This document shows positions 18,601 to 26,670 of a DNA stretch of 64,000 bases, piece after piece. Under the pieces are notes generated by a model. It was given only the letters and a program-made list of their open reading frames with translations. It was not told the origin of the DNA and searched no databases. Source of the stretch: Bradyrhizobium sp. CB1650 (GTDB lineage: Bacteria; Pseudomonadota; Alphaproteobacteria; Rhizobiales; Xanthobacteraceae); NCBI RefSeq assembly GCF_029761915.1, contig NZ_CP121695.1, positions 2,633,501-2,697,500 of the forward strand, given 5' to 3'. The number at the start of each line of letters is the position of its first letter. The first letter of the stretch is position 1. Position numbers and translations under genes: made by a program.

Positions 18601-21162
18601 CACGACAGCGGAAGCTCCATTGACCTTGATGCCTTCGCCGTTGGTGAAATTGGCGATGGTGGCGTGGAAATTCGGAAGCGTGTCGGACGAGAGGTCGAGA
18701 ACGCCCTGGCCGCCATCGAACGTAATGGTCGGCTGGATCGACGCAGTGCCGACGGCTCCATCGAACTTCAGCACCGAGCCGACGACATCGGCGATGTGGA
18801 ACGATGTCGCGCTTGTGCTATCGACGGCCCCCGTAAACTCGAGCGTGCCGCCGTTTGCCGTGATGGTTCCGGTGCCATTCACCGGGGCCGCCACCGTACC
18901 CTTTCCGACCAGGGACGCGCCACTGTCGATCGTCAGGCCGGATGCGTCGGTCAGCGTGCCGCCGTCGAGCTTGATCTTGCCATCGGTGATGCTTTCCGCC
19001 GCGGTTAGCGTCAAGCCGCCGGTGGCACCGATCTCCAGCGTTTGGTTGGCACTGCTGATCGAGATCGCGCCGGAAGATATCGTTCCATCAATTTTGAGAG
19101 TTGCCGCTGCGCTGGAATCAATAGCGAGCGTGCTGGTCCCAGCAATCGACCCGAACAGGTCGAGCGTCCCGCCCTTGGCGGTGATCGCCGCATTGGTGAT
19201 GGTGCCGTTTACAGAGCCGTTGCCGGTGATGCTCGCCAGAGTCAGCGTGCCGCCGGTCTGGCTGATCGTTCCAGCCGAAAGCGTGATTGCACCGGCCGTG
19301 CCCGTGCCGCTCAGTGTCGCGCCGCTGCCAATGGTGACGCCGGCGCTGTCCGTCAGCGTACCGCCGCTCAATACGATCGTGCCATTGGTGATGCTTTCCG
19401 CCACGCCGATCGTCAGGTTGCCGCCGGTGCCGATCTCGAGTGTCTGATTGGCGCTGCTGATCGAGATCGCAGTCGCCGCGGTCGCCGTGTTGGAGAACTT
19501 CAGCGTCGAAGCCGACCCGGACCCGATCGTGAACGCGTTGCCGCTGGCCACGGTCCCAGTCAGGTTCAACGCGCCGCCGCTAGCCGTGATCGTGCCGGTG
19601 CCGGCCGCGATATTCGCGGCGACCGTGCCGAAGCCCGTCAACTTGCCGCTGGAGCCGATTGTGAGGCTGGACGCATCCGTCAGCGTGCCGCCGTCGAGCT
19701 GAATGGTGCCGTTGGTGATGCTTTCCGCCGCGGTGAGCGTCAGGCTGCCGCTGGCGCCGATCTCCAGCGTCTGGTTCGCATTGTTGATGGTGATCGCAGC
19801 CGACGTCGCCGTGTTCGAAAACTTCAGCGTCGAGCCCGCCGCGGTGGCGATCGTGAATCCCGGGCCGCCACTGGCCACCACCGTTCCGGTCAGGTTCAGA
19901 ACACCGCCGCTGGCCGTGATCGTGCCGGTGCCGGCGGCGATGTTCGCTGCCACTGTGCCCGAACCGGTCAACGTCGCGCTGCTGCCGATCGTCAGGCCGG
20001 ATGCATCGGTCAGCGTGCCGCCGTCGAGCTGGATCTTGCCGTTGGTGATGCTCTGCGCCGCGCTGATCGTCAGGTTGCCGCCGGCGCCGATCTCCAGCGT
20101 CTGGTTGGCGTTGCTGATCGAGATCGCGGCCGCCGAGGTCGCAGTGCCCTCGATCTTCAGGTTCGAATTAGGCGAGGTGCCGATCGTCAAGACAACGCCG
20201 CTGTCGACCGTCCCGAACACATCGAGCGTGCCGCCGGTCGCGGTCAGCCTGCCGGTGCTGGTGTAGTGACCGGAAACATTCAGCGTACCAAAACCGGTCA
20301 CGTTGGCGCTGGCGCCGGTCAGCGTGAGGGTGCCTGCGTTGACCATGCCACCCGACATCGAGATGGTGTTGGTCCCGGTCAGGCTCACGGTATTGGTCAC
20401 GTTGAGCGTCTTGCCGCTGCCGATCGACAGCGTCGCCGTATTGCCCGTGAAGTTTATCGTGAGCGAGTTGAGTGCCGGAGTCGCCGACGCGACATCGAGA
20501 GTAACGGTATAGCTGCCGCCGGAATTGCCGCCGATCACGACGTCATCACCGGCCGCGGGAGCGCCGCTCGGACTCCAGCTGCCCGAAGAACTCCAGTTTG
20601 CGGTGTTCGGATTGCTCGTGGTGCCGCCGCCGGTCCAGGTCTTCGTCGCCATCACGGCCACGTAATTCGCCATTCCATGCGCTGTTAGCGGCGCGCGGGC
20701 CTCACTCGCGCCCGATCGCGCGCGAAGCTCCCAGTCACCACCGAGCGCGGCGGCGCCGACCAGACCCGTTGCAGCCAAGACCTCGACGCCCGTCGCCCGC
20801 GCCAACGCGTCGACGAAGGTCGCTCCGCGTTCGCCCCTGGCCGCGTTGCACGCCCAGAGCTGCAGGGAGCCGCCGTCGCCCAATGCGCGGCCGATTGTGG
20901 CGAGATCTTCGCCATCGTGTTCAATCGTCTCGAGCGCGAGTGCGCTCGCTCCGCAGTTCACCTGGCCCGGCGCGCCGTGCGCGATCAGGTGGATGGCCGC
21001 GAGATCCGACCGATGTTGCAAGACCTCGGCCATCTGGCGCGGAGCGGGGGCATCGGTCGACAGCACGATTGGCTCGACCTCCGATCGCAAACCTGCCAGC
21101 AATGCGGCCAGATCGTCTACGTTACGGTCGATGAAAGCGATCTCGTGCTGCTTAATGATCAT
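9685..21162 (-). CDS. Giant RTX/Bap-like surface adhesin with 27 tandem Ig-like repeats
   Basis: This 3825-residue protein is the probable main cargo of the adjacent type I exporter. Residues about 5-165 form a DUF4347 domain (IHLIAHGAPGQVNCG, LQLWACNAARG), often found at the head of large adhesins. Residues about 170-900 are beta-helix repeats (TLEIGASGSLTLTAAESITNG and variants). Residues about 915-1013 form a first Ig-like domain. Residues 1014-3281 are 27 repeats of exactly 84 residues, ending in variants of FTLDNT. After one more Ig-like unit come RTX calcium-binding nonapeptides (GGAGNDTFIYK, GGSGADNLTG and others) and a type I secretion C-terminus (FDTITDFTTGADKLQIG). No Sec signal peptide is present, as expected. 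GGGG about 8 bases upstream supports the ATG at 21162. The role is probably attachment or biofilm formation. Confidence 0.92.
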   Translation of the reverse strand: MIIKQHEIAFIDRNVDDLAALLAGLRSEVEPIVLSTDAPAPRQMAEVLQHRSDLAAIHLIAHGAPGQVNCGASALALETIEHDGEDLATIGRALGDGGSLQLWACNAARGERGATFVDALARATGVEVLAATGLVGAAALGGDWELRARSGASEARAPLTAHGMANYVAVMATKTWTGGGTTSNPNTANWSSSGSWSPSGAPAAGDDVVIGGNSGGSYTVTLDVASATPALNSLTINFTGNTATLSIGSGKTLNVTNTVSLTGTNTISMSGGMVNAGTLTLTGASANVTGFGTLNVSGHYTSTGRLTATGGTLDVFGTVDSGVVLTIGTSPNSNLKIEGTATSAAAISISNANQTLEIGAGGNLTISAAQSITNGKIQLDGGTLTDASGLTIGSSATLTGSGTVAANIAAGTGTITASGGVLNLTGTVVASGGPGFTIATAAGSTLKFSNTATSAAITINNANQTLEIGASGSLTLTAAESITNGTIQLDGGTLTDASSLTIGSSGKLTGFGTVAANIAAGTGTITASGGALNLTGTVASGNAFTIGSGSASTLKFSNTATAATAISISSANQTLEIGTGGNLTIGVAESITNGTIVLSGGTLTDSAGVTIGSGATLSGTGTAGAITLSAGTISQTGGTLTLASITGNGSVNGTITNAAITAKGGTLDLFGSIAGTSTLAIDSSAAATLKIDGTISSGAISISSANQTLEIGATGGLTLTAAESITDGKIKLDGGTLTDASGLTIDSGASLVGKGTVAAPVNGTGTITANGGTLEFTGAVDSTSATSFHIADVVGSVLKFDGAVGTASIQPTITFDGGQGVLDLSSDTLPNFHATIANFTNGEGIKVNGASAVVLDSSGTFITVYDSAHNSLGTLNLSTSYVGSEFSVSSGTISVHADTTTPTGGTPDLIATSDSGLSHTDDVTNVTAPTFTVTLDGTVAVGDTVQLLLGGSPLAHAVTHTISFADLSAGHVDLTVTDGDLGTDGIKSISAKFTDVAGHTSTTSALAVTLDTTIATPTVALTSDTGSSASDNITKDASITVSAAAGDVTRTYSVDGGTAAASYTAPTADGAHTVVVTDTDTAGNTVSTTLNFTLDNTIATPTVALTHDTGSSGSDNITKDASLTVSAAAGDVTRTYSVDGGIAAASYVAPTADGDHTVVVTDTDTAGNIATGSISFTLDSTIGTPTVALAHDTGSSSSDNITKDASITVSATATDVTRTYSVDGGIAAASYTAPTAEGDHSVVVTDTDTAGNTVSTTLNFTLDNAIATPAVALAHDTGSSASDNITKDASLTVSAAASDVTRTYSVDGGIASASYVAPTADGDHTVVVTDTDTAGNIATGSISFTLDNTIVTPTVALAHDTGSSSSDNITKDASITVSATATDVTRTYSVDGGIAAASYTAPTADGDHSVVVTDTDTAGNTVSTTLNFTLDNTIATPAVALAHDAGSSASDNITKDASLTVSAAASDVTRTYSVDGGIASASYVAPTADGDHTVVVTDTDTAGNIATGSISFTLDNTIVTPTVALAHDTGSSNSDNITKDASITVSATATDVTRTYSVDGGIAAASYIAPTADGDHTVVVTDTDTAGNTVSTTLNFTLDNTIATPTVALTHDTGSSGSDNITKDASLTVSAAAADVTRTYAVDGGTASADYIAPTADGDHSVVVTDTDTAGNTTSTSLSFTLDNTIATPTVALTHDTGISGSDNITKDAALAVSAAAGDVTRTYSVDGGTASASYVAPTADGDHTVVVTDTDTAGNIVTGSVSFILDNTIVTPTVALTHDTGSSNTDGITSDASLTVSAAAIDVTRTYTVDGGTATANYVAPTVDGDHTVVVTDTDTAGNTASASLSFTLQSVIATPTVALTHDTGSSATDNITKDASLTVSAPAADITRTYTVDGGTASASYVAPTADGDHTVVVTDTDTAGNIATGSLSFTLDNTIATPTVALAHDTGSSASDGITRDASLTVSAAASDVTRTYSVDGGTASATYAAPTADGDHTVVVTDTDIAGNIATGSVSFTLDNTIATPTVALAHDTGSSATDNITKDASLTVSAPAADITRTYTVDGGTASASYVAATADGDHTVVVTDTDTAGNTASATLNFTLDNTIATPTVALAHDTGSSASDNITKDASLTVSAAASDVTRTYSVDGGIAAANYVAPTADGDHTVVVTDTDTAGNIATGSISFTLDNSIATPTVTLTHDTGSSASDNITKDASLTVSAAATDVTRTYSVDGGIAAASYAAPTADGDHSVVVTDTDTAGNTISTSLNFTLDNTIATPTVALAHDTGTSDSDGITSDASLTVSAAAADVTRTYSVDGATASTTYAAPSTDGAHTVLVTDTDTAGNTASASLSFTLQNAIAVPTVALTHDTGSSAGDNITKDASLTVSAAAPDVTRSYTVDGGTASATYVAPTADGIHTVVVTDTNTAGVSASANLSFTLDNSIDTPTVALTHDTGSSDSDGITKDATLTVSTAASDVTRTYTVDGGTAATSYTAPTADGVHTVEVTDTDTAGNTITSSISFTLDNTIVTPTVALTNDTGSSGSDNITKDAALSFSTAATDVTRTYSVDGGTAAASYTAPDADGIHTVVVTDTDTAGNTTSASITFTLDNTIATPTVALTRDTGSSDSDGITSDASLTVSAAAGDVTRTYAVDGGTASASYVAPTTDGAHTVVVTDTDTAGNSASGSLTFTLQNAVATPTVALTHDTGSSSSDNITKDASLTVSAAAAGVTRTYTVDGGTAAATYTAPTADGVHTVLVTDVNTAGGSATASITFTLDNTIATPTVALTHDTGSSDSDGITSDASLTVSAAAGDVTRTYAVDGGTASASYVAPTTDGAHTVVVTDTDTAGNSASGSLTFTLQNAVATPTVALTHDTGSSSSDNITKDASLTVSAAAAGVTRTYTVDGGTAAATYTAPTADGVHTVLVTDVNTAGGSATASITFTLDNTIATPTVALTHDTGSSDSDGITSDASLTVSAAAGDVTRTYAVDGGTASASYVAPTTDGAHTVVVTDTDTAGNSASGSLTFTLQNAVATPTVALTHDTGSSSSDNITKDASLTVSAAAAGVTRTYTVDGGTAAATYTAPTADGVHTVLVTDVNTAGGSATASITFTLDNTIATPTVALTHDTGSSDSDGITSDASLTVSAAAGDVTRTYAVDGGTASASYVAPTTDGAHTVVVTDTDTAGNSASGSLTFTLQNAVATPTVALTHDTGSSSSDNITKDASLTVSAAAAGVTRTYTVDGGTAAATYTAPTTDGVHTVLVTDANTAGGSATASITFTLDTTADSAPTAAVDITPATIDGAGKTSVAYTIAGVDSDATASINFTSSGGGSVTVNALGNGPHTADLTSLSDGTVTASITLTDIAGNSATGIGDTASLSTSSGGITQTGTPGPDVMTGTPFDDTLSGLGGNDTLIGNGGNDHLLGGAGNDTFIYKVGDGADTMDGGAGTDSLYITGTTGDDTIHVVASGSTLTGLEGGTLTSIERVYLDLGAGNADTLSYAGTTANLNVNLLQSNATGFNSIAGVENVTGGSGADNLTGDTHDNVIDGGAGNDTITGGGGNDTIFGGAGNDLIIYKVGDGMDTIDGGAGTDTLEIDGTAGNDFINVVVTGSTITGLAGGTVTNVEKVELNLAGGTSDTLSFAGTTSNISVNLANQTGTGFTWVAGVENVTGGSGNDTLVGNAAANQLVGGAGNDKIDGGGGADTLTGGDGNDTFIYTTLANSRAAAFDTITDFTTGADKLQIGHALNGLTTGLTKTTGITGDLATDLASVLNNTNLKANGAAEVTIASGSDAGTYVIINDGAAGYKAGNDAVIKLAGAPLLHTTDFIV
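11320..13335 (-). repeat. Four near-identical 504-bp tandem copies (recent amplification)
   Basis: The last eight 84-codon repeats alternate between two types (SSDSDGITSDAS...FTLQNA and SSSSDNITKDAS...FTLDNT) and therefore form four copies of a 168-residue unit. Over long runs the four copies are base-for-base alike, for example in the segments starting near 11459, 11963, 12467 and 12971. The outer copies carry a few changes. This points to recent duplication or ongoing homogenisation, and it is a place where assemblies can miscount. Confidence 0.93.
11320..18123 (-). repeat. Array of 27 in-frame 252-bp tandem repeats inside the adhesin gene
   Basis: Counting the translated units gives 27 repeats of 84 codons (252 bp each, 6804 bp in all) from 18123 down to 11320. 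Each begins with a variant of IATPTVALTHDTGSS, contains SDNITKDAS, VTRTYSVDGG and TVVVTDTDTAGN, and ends in FTLDNT or FTLQNA. No repeat is interrupted and no unit changes length, so recombination between units would keep the frame. Copies at the 5' end of the array are more diverged than those at the 3' end. Confidence 0.95.
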
Positions 21163-21282
21163 GTGAGTGACCCCATAAAATGCACTATCTGAGCTTGGCG
21201 ACTAATGGCGCTACATGAGAGTCATGCAGCTCAAAGAACAAAGTGATTGCCTGCGTAAGTAAGCCGAACCGTTTCCTCTCGG

Positions 21283-24200
21283 TCAGAACAGGTGGATGTC
21301 AGTTGACGCGCCGGTCTTGAGCAGCGTCAGCGAAACGTTGTTGAGGGTGATCGTGTCGGTCGGATCCACCGTGATCACGACGTTGGACCCGGACTGCACG
21401 ACGCTGACGAGGCCGCCTGCAACATTGTGCGCCGTCCCGTTCGCGATTGCCGATGCGGTGGTGCCTGCGGCGAACATCGACGAGGAAAGCTGCAGGACGT
21501 CGTGATCGGAGCTGATCGGATTGGCGTTGAAGTCGGTGATCACATCGAGACCGAAGCCGGCGTTGTAGACGCCATTGGTCGTAGTGGGATTGACCGGCGC
21601 GAACACGAAGTTGTCGACACCCCCACCGCCGCCTGACATGCGGTCGTTTCCGGCTCCGCCGATCAGCGTATCGGCGCCGCCGCCGCCGGACAGCGTGTCG
21701 TTGCCTGCGCCGCCCGTGATGGTATTCGCCGAGGAGTTGCCCGTGCCGGTGAAGGCGCCGGACCCGTTGTAGGTCAGGTTCTGGACATTGTTCGTCAGCG
21801 TGTAGCTGGATAGCGTCGTCGTTACGCTCGAGCTCGCGTTGCCCGTTTCGACGACTGTCGTCGAAGCACTGGTCACGAAGAACTTGTCGGCGCCGCCATT
21901 GCCTCGGAGTGTGACGCTGCCGAATCCGCCATCGCTGAGCGTGTCGGCTCCGGAGCCGCCGGAAATCGTTTGCCCCGCCGCAGTTGCGGTCGATGTAAAA
22001 CTTCCACTTCCGGTGTAGGTGAGGCTCTCGATATTGACGGGAAGCTGATAGCTCGTCAGGGAGGTCTGAACGGCATCCGTGCCGTTGCCCGCAAGCTCGG
22101 TAACGACAGTGCCTGCGCTGGTCACGACGTAGGTGTCGTTGCCCGCTCCGCCAAACAGGATGACGCCGGTCTTGCCGTTGTCTCTCAACGTATCGTTGCC
22201 GGCTCCGCCGTCGAGAATCTGATTGTTGGCGCCGGCCGTCATGGTGTCGTTGCCGGCAAGCCCGGAGATGATGGCACCCGCCGATGTGCTCGTCTGGGTG
22301 TCGTTGCCGGATGTTCCATTGACGACGATCGCCGGACCGATCTGCGTCGCGGTGAGGACCAGCCCGTCGCTGAACTGGAACACCTCGATGTTGCTGAAGG
22401 TGGCGGTACCGTCCGGCGAACCTGTTCTCGTATCGACAAGCCTGATGCTGCCGTCGGCATTCTGCGTCTTGGTGTATTGGCCGAATTCGCCCGTGAACAA
22501 GACGGTGTCGGTGCCGTCGCCTCCGTTGAAAGTGGTGGTGCCGTGAAAGCCGCTGAACGTGTTCGCCGACGCATTGCCGGTGAGGGCGATACCAGTCGTC
22601 CCCGTGTAGATCACGTTGTCGACGTTATCGGCAAGCACAAGACTGGCAAGGTTGGTGCGAAGCGTGTCGGTGCCGCCGTTGGGCTGTTCGACGATGACGT
22701 CATTGGCCCGCGTCACGATATAGGTGTCGTCGCCGGCTCCGCCGATCATGGTGTCGACGATGCTGGCCGGAGCGGCCGCGCCGGCGTCGGTCAGCGTGTC
22801 ATTGCCGTCGCCGCCGTCCAGCGTGACGTTGCCTCCCGCGCCTGCGGTCAATGTGTCGTCGCCGGCCAGCCCGAAGAGGGTCTGACCCGTGCTGGGGATC
22901 ACGGCGGAGCTGGTCAAAGTGTCGTTCCCAGCCGTTCCCATGATGGCGGAAAACGGCAATTGAGCCTTGACCACCACGCTGGCGTCGACGAACTGGAAGT
23001 TCTGGATATTGATGTCGGTGTCGGTACCGTCAGGCGAGCCGTCGCGCATGTCCGCTACGATGACGCTGCCGTCGGCGTTCAGGGTGAAATTGTAGTCGCT
23101 TGGAAGGCCCGAGTAGACCGCGGTGTTGGTGCCGATTCCTCCGTCGATGATGTCGTTCCCGCCGCCGCCGCCGATGGTGTCGTTGCCGGCGAGCGCGCTG
23201 ATCGTATCGTTGGCCGAACCGCCGAAGATGATGTCGTTACCGCTTGTGACGACCGCGGCAACTCCATCCGTGATCGTGACATCGTGCCTGACCGCCAGGC
23301 CTTGCGGCCCGTTAGGATCGACGGCCAGCGCGCCATCATTGAATATCAGCGCCAGATCGTATCCGCCCAGCGTCGCAGTTTGGCCGCCCTGGATCGAAAT
23401 GATGTTTGCGCCTGGTGTCTGGACGTGGACGTCGACCTCGCCGTCGCCTGTCATCGAAAACGACAGGTTCGCCCCGTCGCCGGTCACCGACAGCAGGTCG
23501 GCGCGCATCGGCAGAAAGTTGATATGCGTGACGTCGTCCGCGCTGGTGCCGAGCGTGACGTTGAAGGTTCCGCCACCGCGCGGCAGGAAGATGCTGTCGT
23601 TGTCGTAGGCGTACCAGTTGCCTGCGTTCTGGATGATCTGGCCGGCGCCGTTGGTGACGTTCAACGCCATCGCGCCGAGGTCCGGTGCCGTCGGATCCGG
23701 CGTGATCGTCGCGGTGATCACGTTGCCATTGGTGGTTTCGGAGAGCGTCGCCTTCTGCTGGGCCGCGATGCGCGCGGCGAGATCGTCGACCGTGACGAAC
23801 TCATAGCCCTGGTTGTAAGCGTAGGCGATGAAGTCCGTGAACATCTGCGTGGTGTAGCCCGAATCTGCGCCCGTGCCGTTGGTGTCCCAGTTTGTCGGGC
23901 CATAATCGTGCCACGGCCATACGATGATCGGTGCCGACGAATTCGCCGAAAGCTGGCCGAACAGTGTCTGCCAGTCGGCCAGCGCCTGTGCCGGCGTCTT
24001 GTGCTGGTAGCCGATCTCGGTGAAATCGAAGGTGACGTTCGGCGCGATATAGACCGAGTTGGTATTGCTCGGGTCGATATAGCCGAAGGCATTGGGATAG
24101 CCGGCGCCAGCGCCGGTCCAGCCGCCGGTGACGTAGCCGGTGAGGCCCGCCGTGCTCTGGAAGTAGGGCAGGATCTGCAGGGAGTCTGCGACAAAGTCAT

Positions 24201-26670
24201 TGGCGCCGGGCACGGCCGCGCCGGCAAGGGTGATGCCGAGCTGCTGCTCAAGGATCGCCTTCGATTGCCCGAACTCGTAGGCATACGTCCAATTCGGCGC
24301 CGAGCCGTTGGCTGGCGCTGTCACGTAAAGCGTGTTGGTGTTCTCGTTCCAGGTGGAGACCACCTGGCCGTTGATGACAGTGGTCGGCACCGGATTGCCG
24401 TTGGCGTCGACCGTCGGCGGATTGATCAAATGAGTATAGGAGTGGGTACCGATCTCGTTGCCCATCGCCATCAACGCCTTGTAGATGGGAGCGGACACGG
24501 CCCAATTCGTAGTGTTCTCGTTGGCAGGATTGGCGTTGTCGCCGATATTGGCGTAATAGCTGCCGACGAAATCGAACTGCTGCTTCCATTGCTGCAGGAT
24601 CGGGATCAACTGGGCGTAGATGCCTGTGCCGCTCGCGGGCGAGACATCGGACGGGAACTGCGACTGGTCGAGGTCAGTGCGCGAGGCGAGCACGCCCTGC
24701 ATGCGGGAGACATCGAGCGTCAGGCTCGGCGTCGTGCCGAACACCGCGTTCTGGATCGCGTGTTGCAGCAGATTGCTGTCGCCGAGCAGGCCGGTGGTCG
24801 AAAATACGGTGTTCGTGCCGCCCGTGGACGTCTGCACCACGCCGGCCACGGAGCTTCCGCCCTGGATGTTGATATCCGCCAGCACCGTGGCGGGCTGCGT
24901 CACGCCGTTGAAGGTGAGATAGCCGGTGTTGGTGTAATAGCCTGCCGGCTGGCCGGCGAATTGGCCGCTGGCACCGCCGATCAGCTCGCCGGCCGTGTAG
25001 CCGGAGATCACGGAGTTGTTGCCGGCCAGTGCAGCCGCATTGGCCGTCACGGAATACGTCGCGGTGCCGGACTGGCCCAAGGTGACGTTCAGCAGCGACT
25101 GCATGTTGGCGTAGGAATTGCCGGACAGCGGTGCGCCGGTCTCGTCGTTGGTCAGGAAATTGCCGGCGGTAATGATCGGCACATGGTAGTCGTAGACCAC
25201 ATGGGTCAGCGCGTTGACGATCGCTGACACCTGGCTCGATTGCACGTTCTCCATGCTTGGGAAGATCAGTGCGCTGTACTGAGAGAGCTTGGCGACGTTG
25301 GTCAGGTCGGCCTCGGTCAGCAGGTCGTAAGAGACGCCGGCTGCCGCAGCCTGATGCTGCGCGGCCATGAACAGGTCGGCATAGGCGGTCGCTCCCGCCC
25401 CGCTGGCGCCAGGAACCGTTCCCACGCCTCCCTCGCCGGGGCCGCCGCTGCCGGCGCCGCCGAAATACAGGGCCGCCGTCGTTGCCGAATAGATGATGGC
25501 GACCTTCTTGACCGTGTGATCAACCGGGACCAGCGTCGATGGATCTGTGATGGTGTATTGCGGACCGCTGAAATCGCCTGGCAGTGCGACCGCGCCATTG
25601 TTGACCAAGGCGGCGAAATTGATCGAGGTGGGCGCTGAGCCGCCGGCGGGCGTCAAAAGGGCCTGCGGGATCGCCAGTTCGACGCTCTTGCCATCGGCCG
25701 ACATGGCAAAATTGAGCGGTGCGCCGTTGTTGAGCAGGGTCTCAGCGCCATTCGACGCCACGGAATACAGATAGGGCTTAAGCGTGTTGTTGCTGCTCAC
25801 GTCGGGCGCGAACTTCACGTAATATTCCGCGCCGATCGTGCTGCCGAATACCTTGTAGCCGGTTGCGGCGTTTTGATCCGTATTCAGGTAGATGAAGGTA
25901 TTTGCTGCGATGACCGGATCTGCCGCGGCGGTCGCTTCGATGCCGATGACGTAAGTCTTGCCGAGGCTGGCATCGTCGATCAGGGCGCCGTCGATCTGGT
26001 AATCCGCAACCGTGTTTCCCGGCCGCTCGACGGAGTCGGCCGCGGGCCAATCCGCAAACTGACCATCGAGCGTGATCAAATTCCCGATCGTGACGGGTGG
26101 ATTTGCCGAAACGGAGGGATCTGTGATGACGTATTGCGGGCTGCTGCTGAAATCCCCGGGCAGAGCAGCCTGACCATTGTTGATCAAGGCTGCGAAATTG
26201 ATCGAGGTGGGCGCGGTGCCGCCCGATGGCGTCAGCAGGGCTTGCGAGATCGCGAGCTCGACACTTTCACCGTCGGCCGAGATGGCGAAGTTGAGCGGCG
26301 CTCCGCCGTTGAGCTGGGTGGCAACACCGGCGGAATCGACCGAATAGAGATAAGGCTGGAGCGCGCCGCCCTGACCGGCGATGAACTGCACGAAGTACTC
26401 CGCCCCGACGCTGCCGAACGGGCTATAGCCGGTCGTTCTGCTCTGATCCGTGTTCAAGTAGATGTACGTGAATGCAGCAAGGATCGGATCTGTCGCCAGC
26501 GTCGCGTTGATGCCGATCACATAGGTCTTGCCGAGTGTCGCATCGTCGACAAGGGCGCCATAGACCTGATACCCGGCGACGGTGTTTGACGGCGTCATGA
26601 TGGCGTCGGCCGCTGGCCAATCCGCGAACTGCCCATCAAGCGTGATCAAGTTGCCAATCGTGGTCGCCAT
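21283..26670 (-). CDS. RTX-type secreted protein with NodB-like polysaccharide deacetylase domain
   Basis: The protein has 1795 residues from the ATG at 26670, preferred over 26679 because GAGGA sits 9 bases before it and directly abuts the other. It starts with two copies of a 190-residue domain (TIGNLITLDGQFADWPAAD..., possibly carbohydrate-binding). A Rossmann-like segment follows (VKKVAIIYSATTAALYFGG, YSALIFPSME), then a NodB-like deacetylase region: SRTDLDQSQF as divergent motif 1, VGSYYANIGD, EIGTHSYTH as motif 2 near residue 740, and IIVWPWHDYG as motif 5 near residue 914. RTX repeats fill residues about 1140-1795 (SGNDIIFGGSAND, GGAGNDRMSGGGG). There is no Sec signal peptide. The RTX tail and position 120 bp before the adhesin gene imply export by the type I system. 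The likely role is modification of an exopolysaccharide. Confidence 0.8.
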   Translation of the reverse strand: MATTIGNLITLDGQFADWPAADAIMTPSNTVAGYQVYGALVDDATLGKTYVIGINATLATDPILAAFTYIYLNTDQSRTTGYSPFGSVGAEYFVQFIAGQGGALQPYLYSVDSAGVATQLNGGAPLNFAISADGESVELAISQALLTPSGGTAPTSINFAALINNGQAALPGDFSSSPQYVITDPSVSANPPVTIGNLITLDGQFADWPAADSVERPGNTVADYQIDGALIDDASLGKTYVIGIEATAAADPVIAANTFIYLNTDQNAATGYKVFGSTIGAEYYVKFAPDVSSNNTLKPYLYSVASNGAETLLNNGAPLNFAMSADGKSVELAIPQALLTPAGGSAPTSINFAALVNNGAVALPGDFSGPQYTITDPSTLVPVDHTVKKVAIIYSATTAALYFGGAGSGGPGEGGVGTVPGASGAGATAYADLFMAAQHQAAAAGVSYDLLTEADLTNVAKLSQYSALIFPSMENVQSSQVSAIVNALTHVVYDYHVPIITAGNFLTNDETGAPLSGNSYANMQSLLNVTLGQSGTATYSVTANAAALAGNNSVISGYTAGELIGGASGQFAGQPAGYYTNTGYLTFNGVTQPATVLADINIQGGSSVAGVVQTSTGGTNTVFSTTGLLGDSNLLQHAIQNAVFGTTPSLTLDVSRMQGVLASRTDLDQSQFPSDVSPASGTGIYAQLIPILQQWKQQFDFVGSYYANIGDNANPANENTTNWAVSAPIYKALMAMGNEIGTHSYTHLINPPTVDANGNPVPTTVINGQVVSTWNENTNTLYVTAPANGSAPNWTYAYEFGQSKAILEQQLGITLAGAAVPGANDFVADSLQILPYFQSTAGLTGYVTGGWTGAGAGYPNAFGYIDPSNTNSVYIAPNVTFDFTEIGYQHKTPAQALADWQTLFGQLSANSSAPIIVWPWHDYGPTNWDTNGTGADSGYTTQMFTDFIAYAYNQGYEFVTVDDLAARIAAQQKATLSETTNGNVITATITPDPTAPDLGAMALNVTNGAGQIIQNAGNWYAYDNDSIFLPRGGGTFNVTLGTSADDVTHINFLPMRADLLSVTGDGANLSFSMTGDGEVDVHVQTPGANIISIQGGQTATLGGYDLALIFNDGALAVDPNGPQGLAVRHDVTITDGVAAVVTSGNDIIFGGSANDTISALAGNDTIGGGGGNDIIDGGIGTNTAVYSGLPSDYNFTLNADGSVIVADMRDGSPDGTDTDINIQNFQFVDASVVVKAQLPFSAIMGTAGNDTLTSSAVIPSTGQTLFGLAGDDTLTAGAGGNVTLDGGDGNDTLTDAGAAAPASIVDTMIGGAGDDTYIVTRANDVIVEQPNGGTDTLRTNLASLVLADNVDNVIYTGTTGIALTGNASANTFSGFHGTTTFNGGDGTDTVLFTGEFGQYTKTQNADGSIRLVDTRTGSPDGTATFSNIEVFQFSDGLVLTATQIGPAIVVNGTSGNDTQTSTSAGAIISGLAGNDTMTAGANNQILDGGAGNDTLRDNGKTGVILFGGAGNDTYVVTSAGTVVTELAGNGTDAVQTSLTSYQLPVNIESLTYTGSGSFTSTATAAGQTISGGSGADTLSDGGFGSVTLRGNGGADKFFVTSASTTVVETGNASSSVTTTLSSYTLTNNVQNLTYNGSGAFTGTGNSSANTITGGAGNDTLSGGGGADTLIGGAGNDRMSGGGGGVDNFVFAPVNPTTTNGVYNAGFGLDVITDFNANPISSDHDVLQLSSSMFAAGTTASAIANGTAHNVAGGLVSVVQSGSNVVITVDPTDTITLNNVSLTLLKTGASTDIHLF
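25522..26661 (-). repeat. Two tandem copies of a 570-bp segment (N-terminal domain duplication)
   Basis: The first 190-residue unit (TIGNLITLDGQFADWPAAD at 26661) is repeated with the same start after exactly 570 bp (26091). Both copies keep LGKTYVIGI, YIYLNTDQ, GAEYFVQF or GAEYYVKF, SVELAI.QALLTP.GG and a C-terminal ITDPS. The copies differ at many codons, so this is an older domain duplication than the 504-bp amplification in the adhesin gene. Confidence 0.85.
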
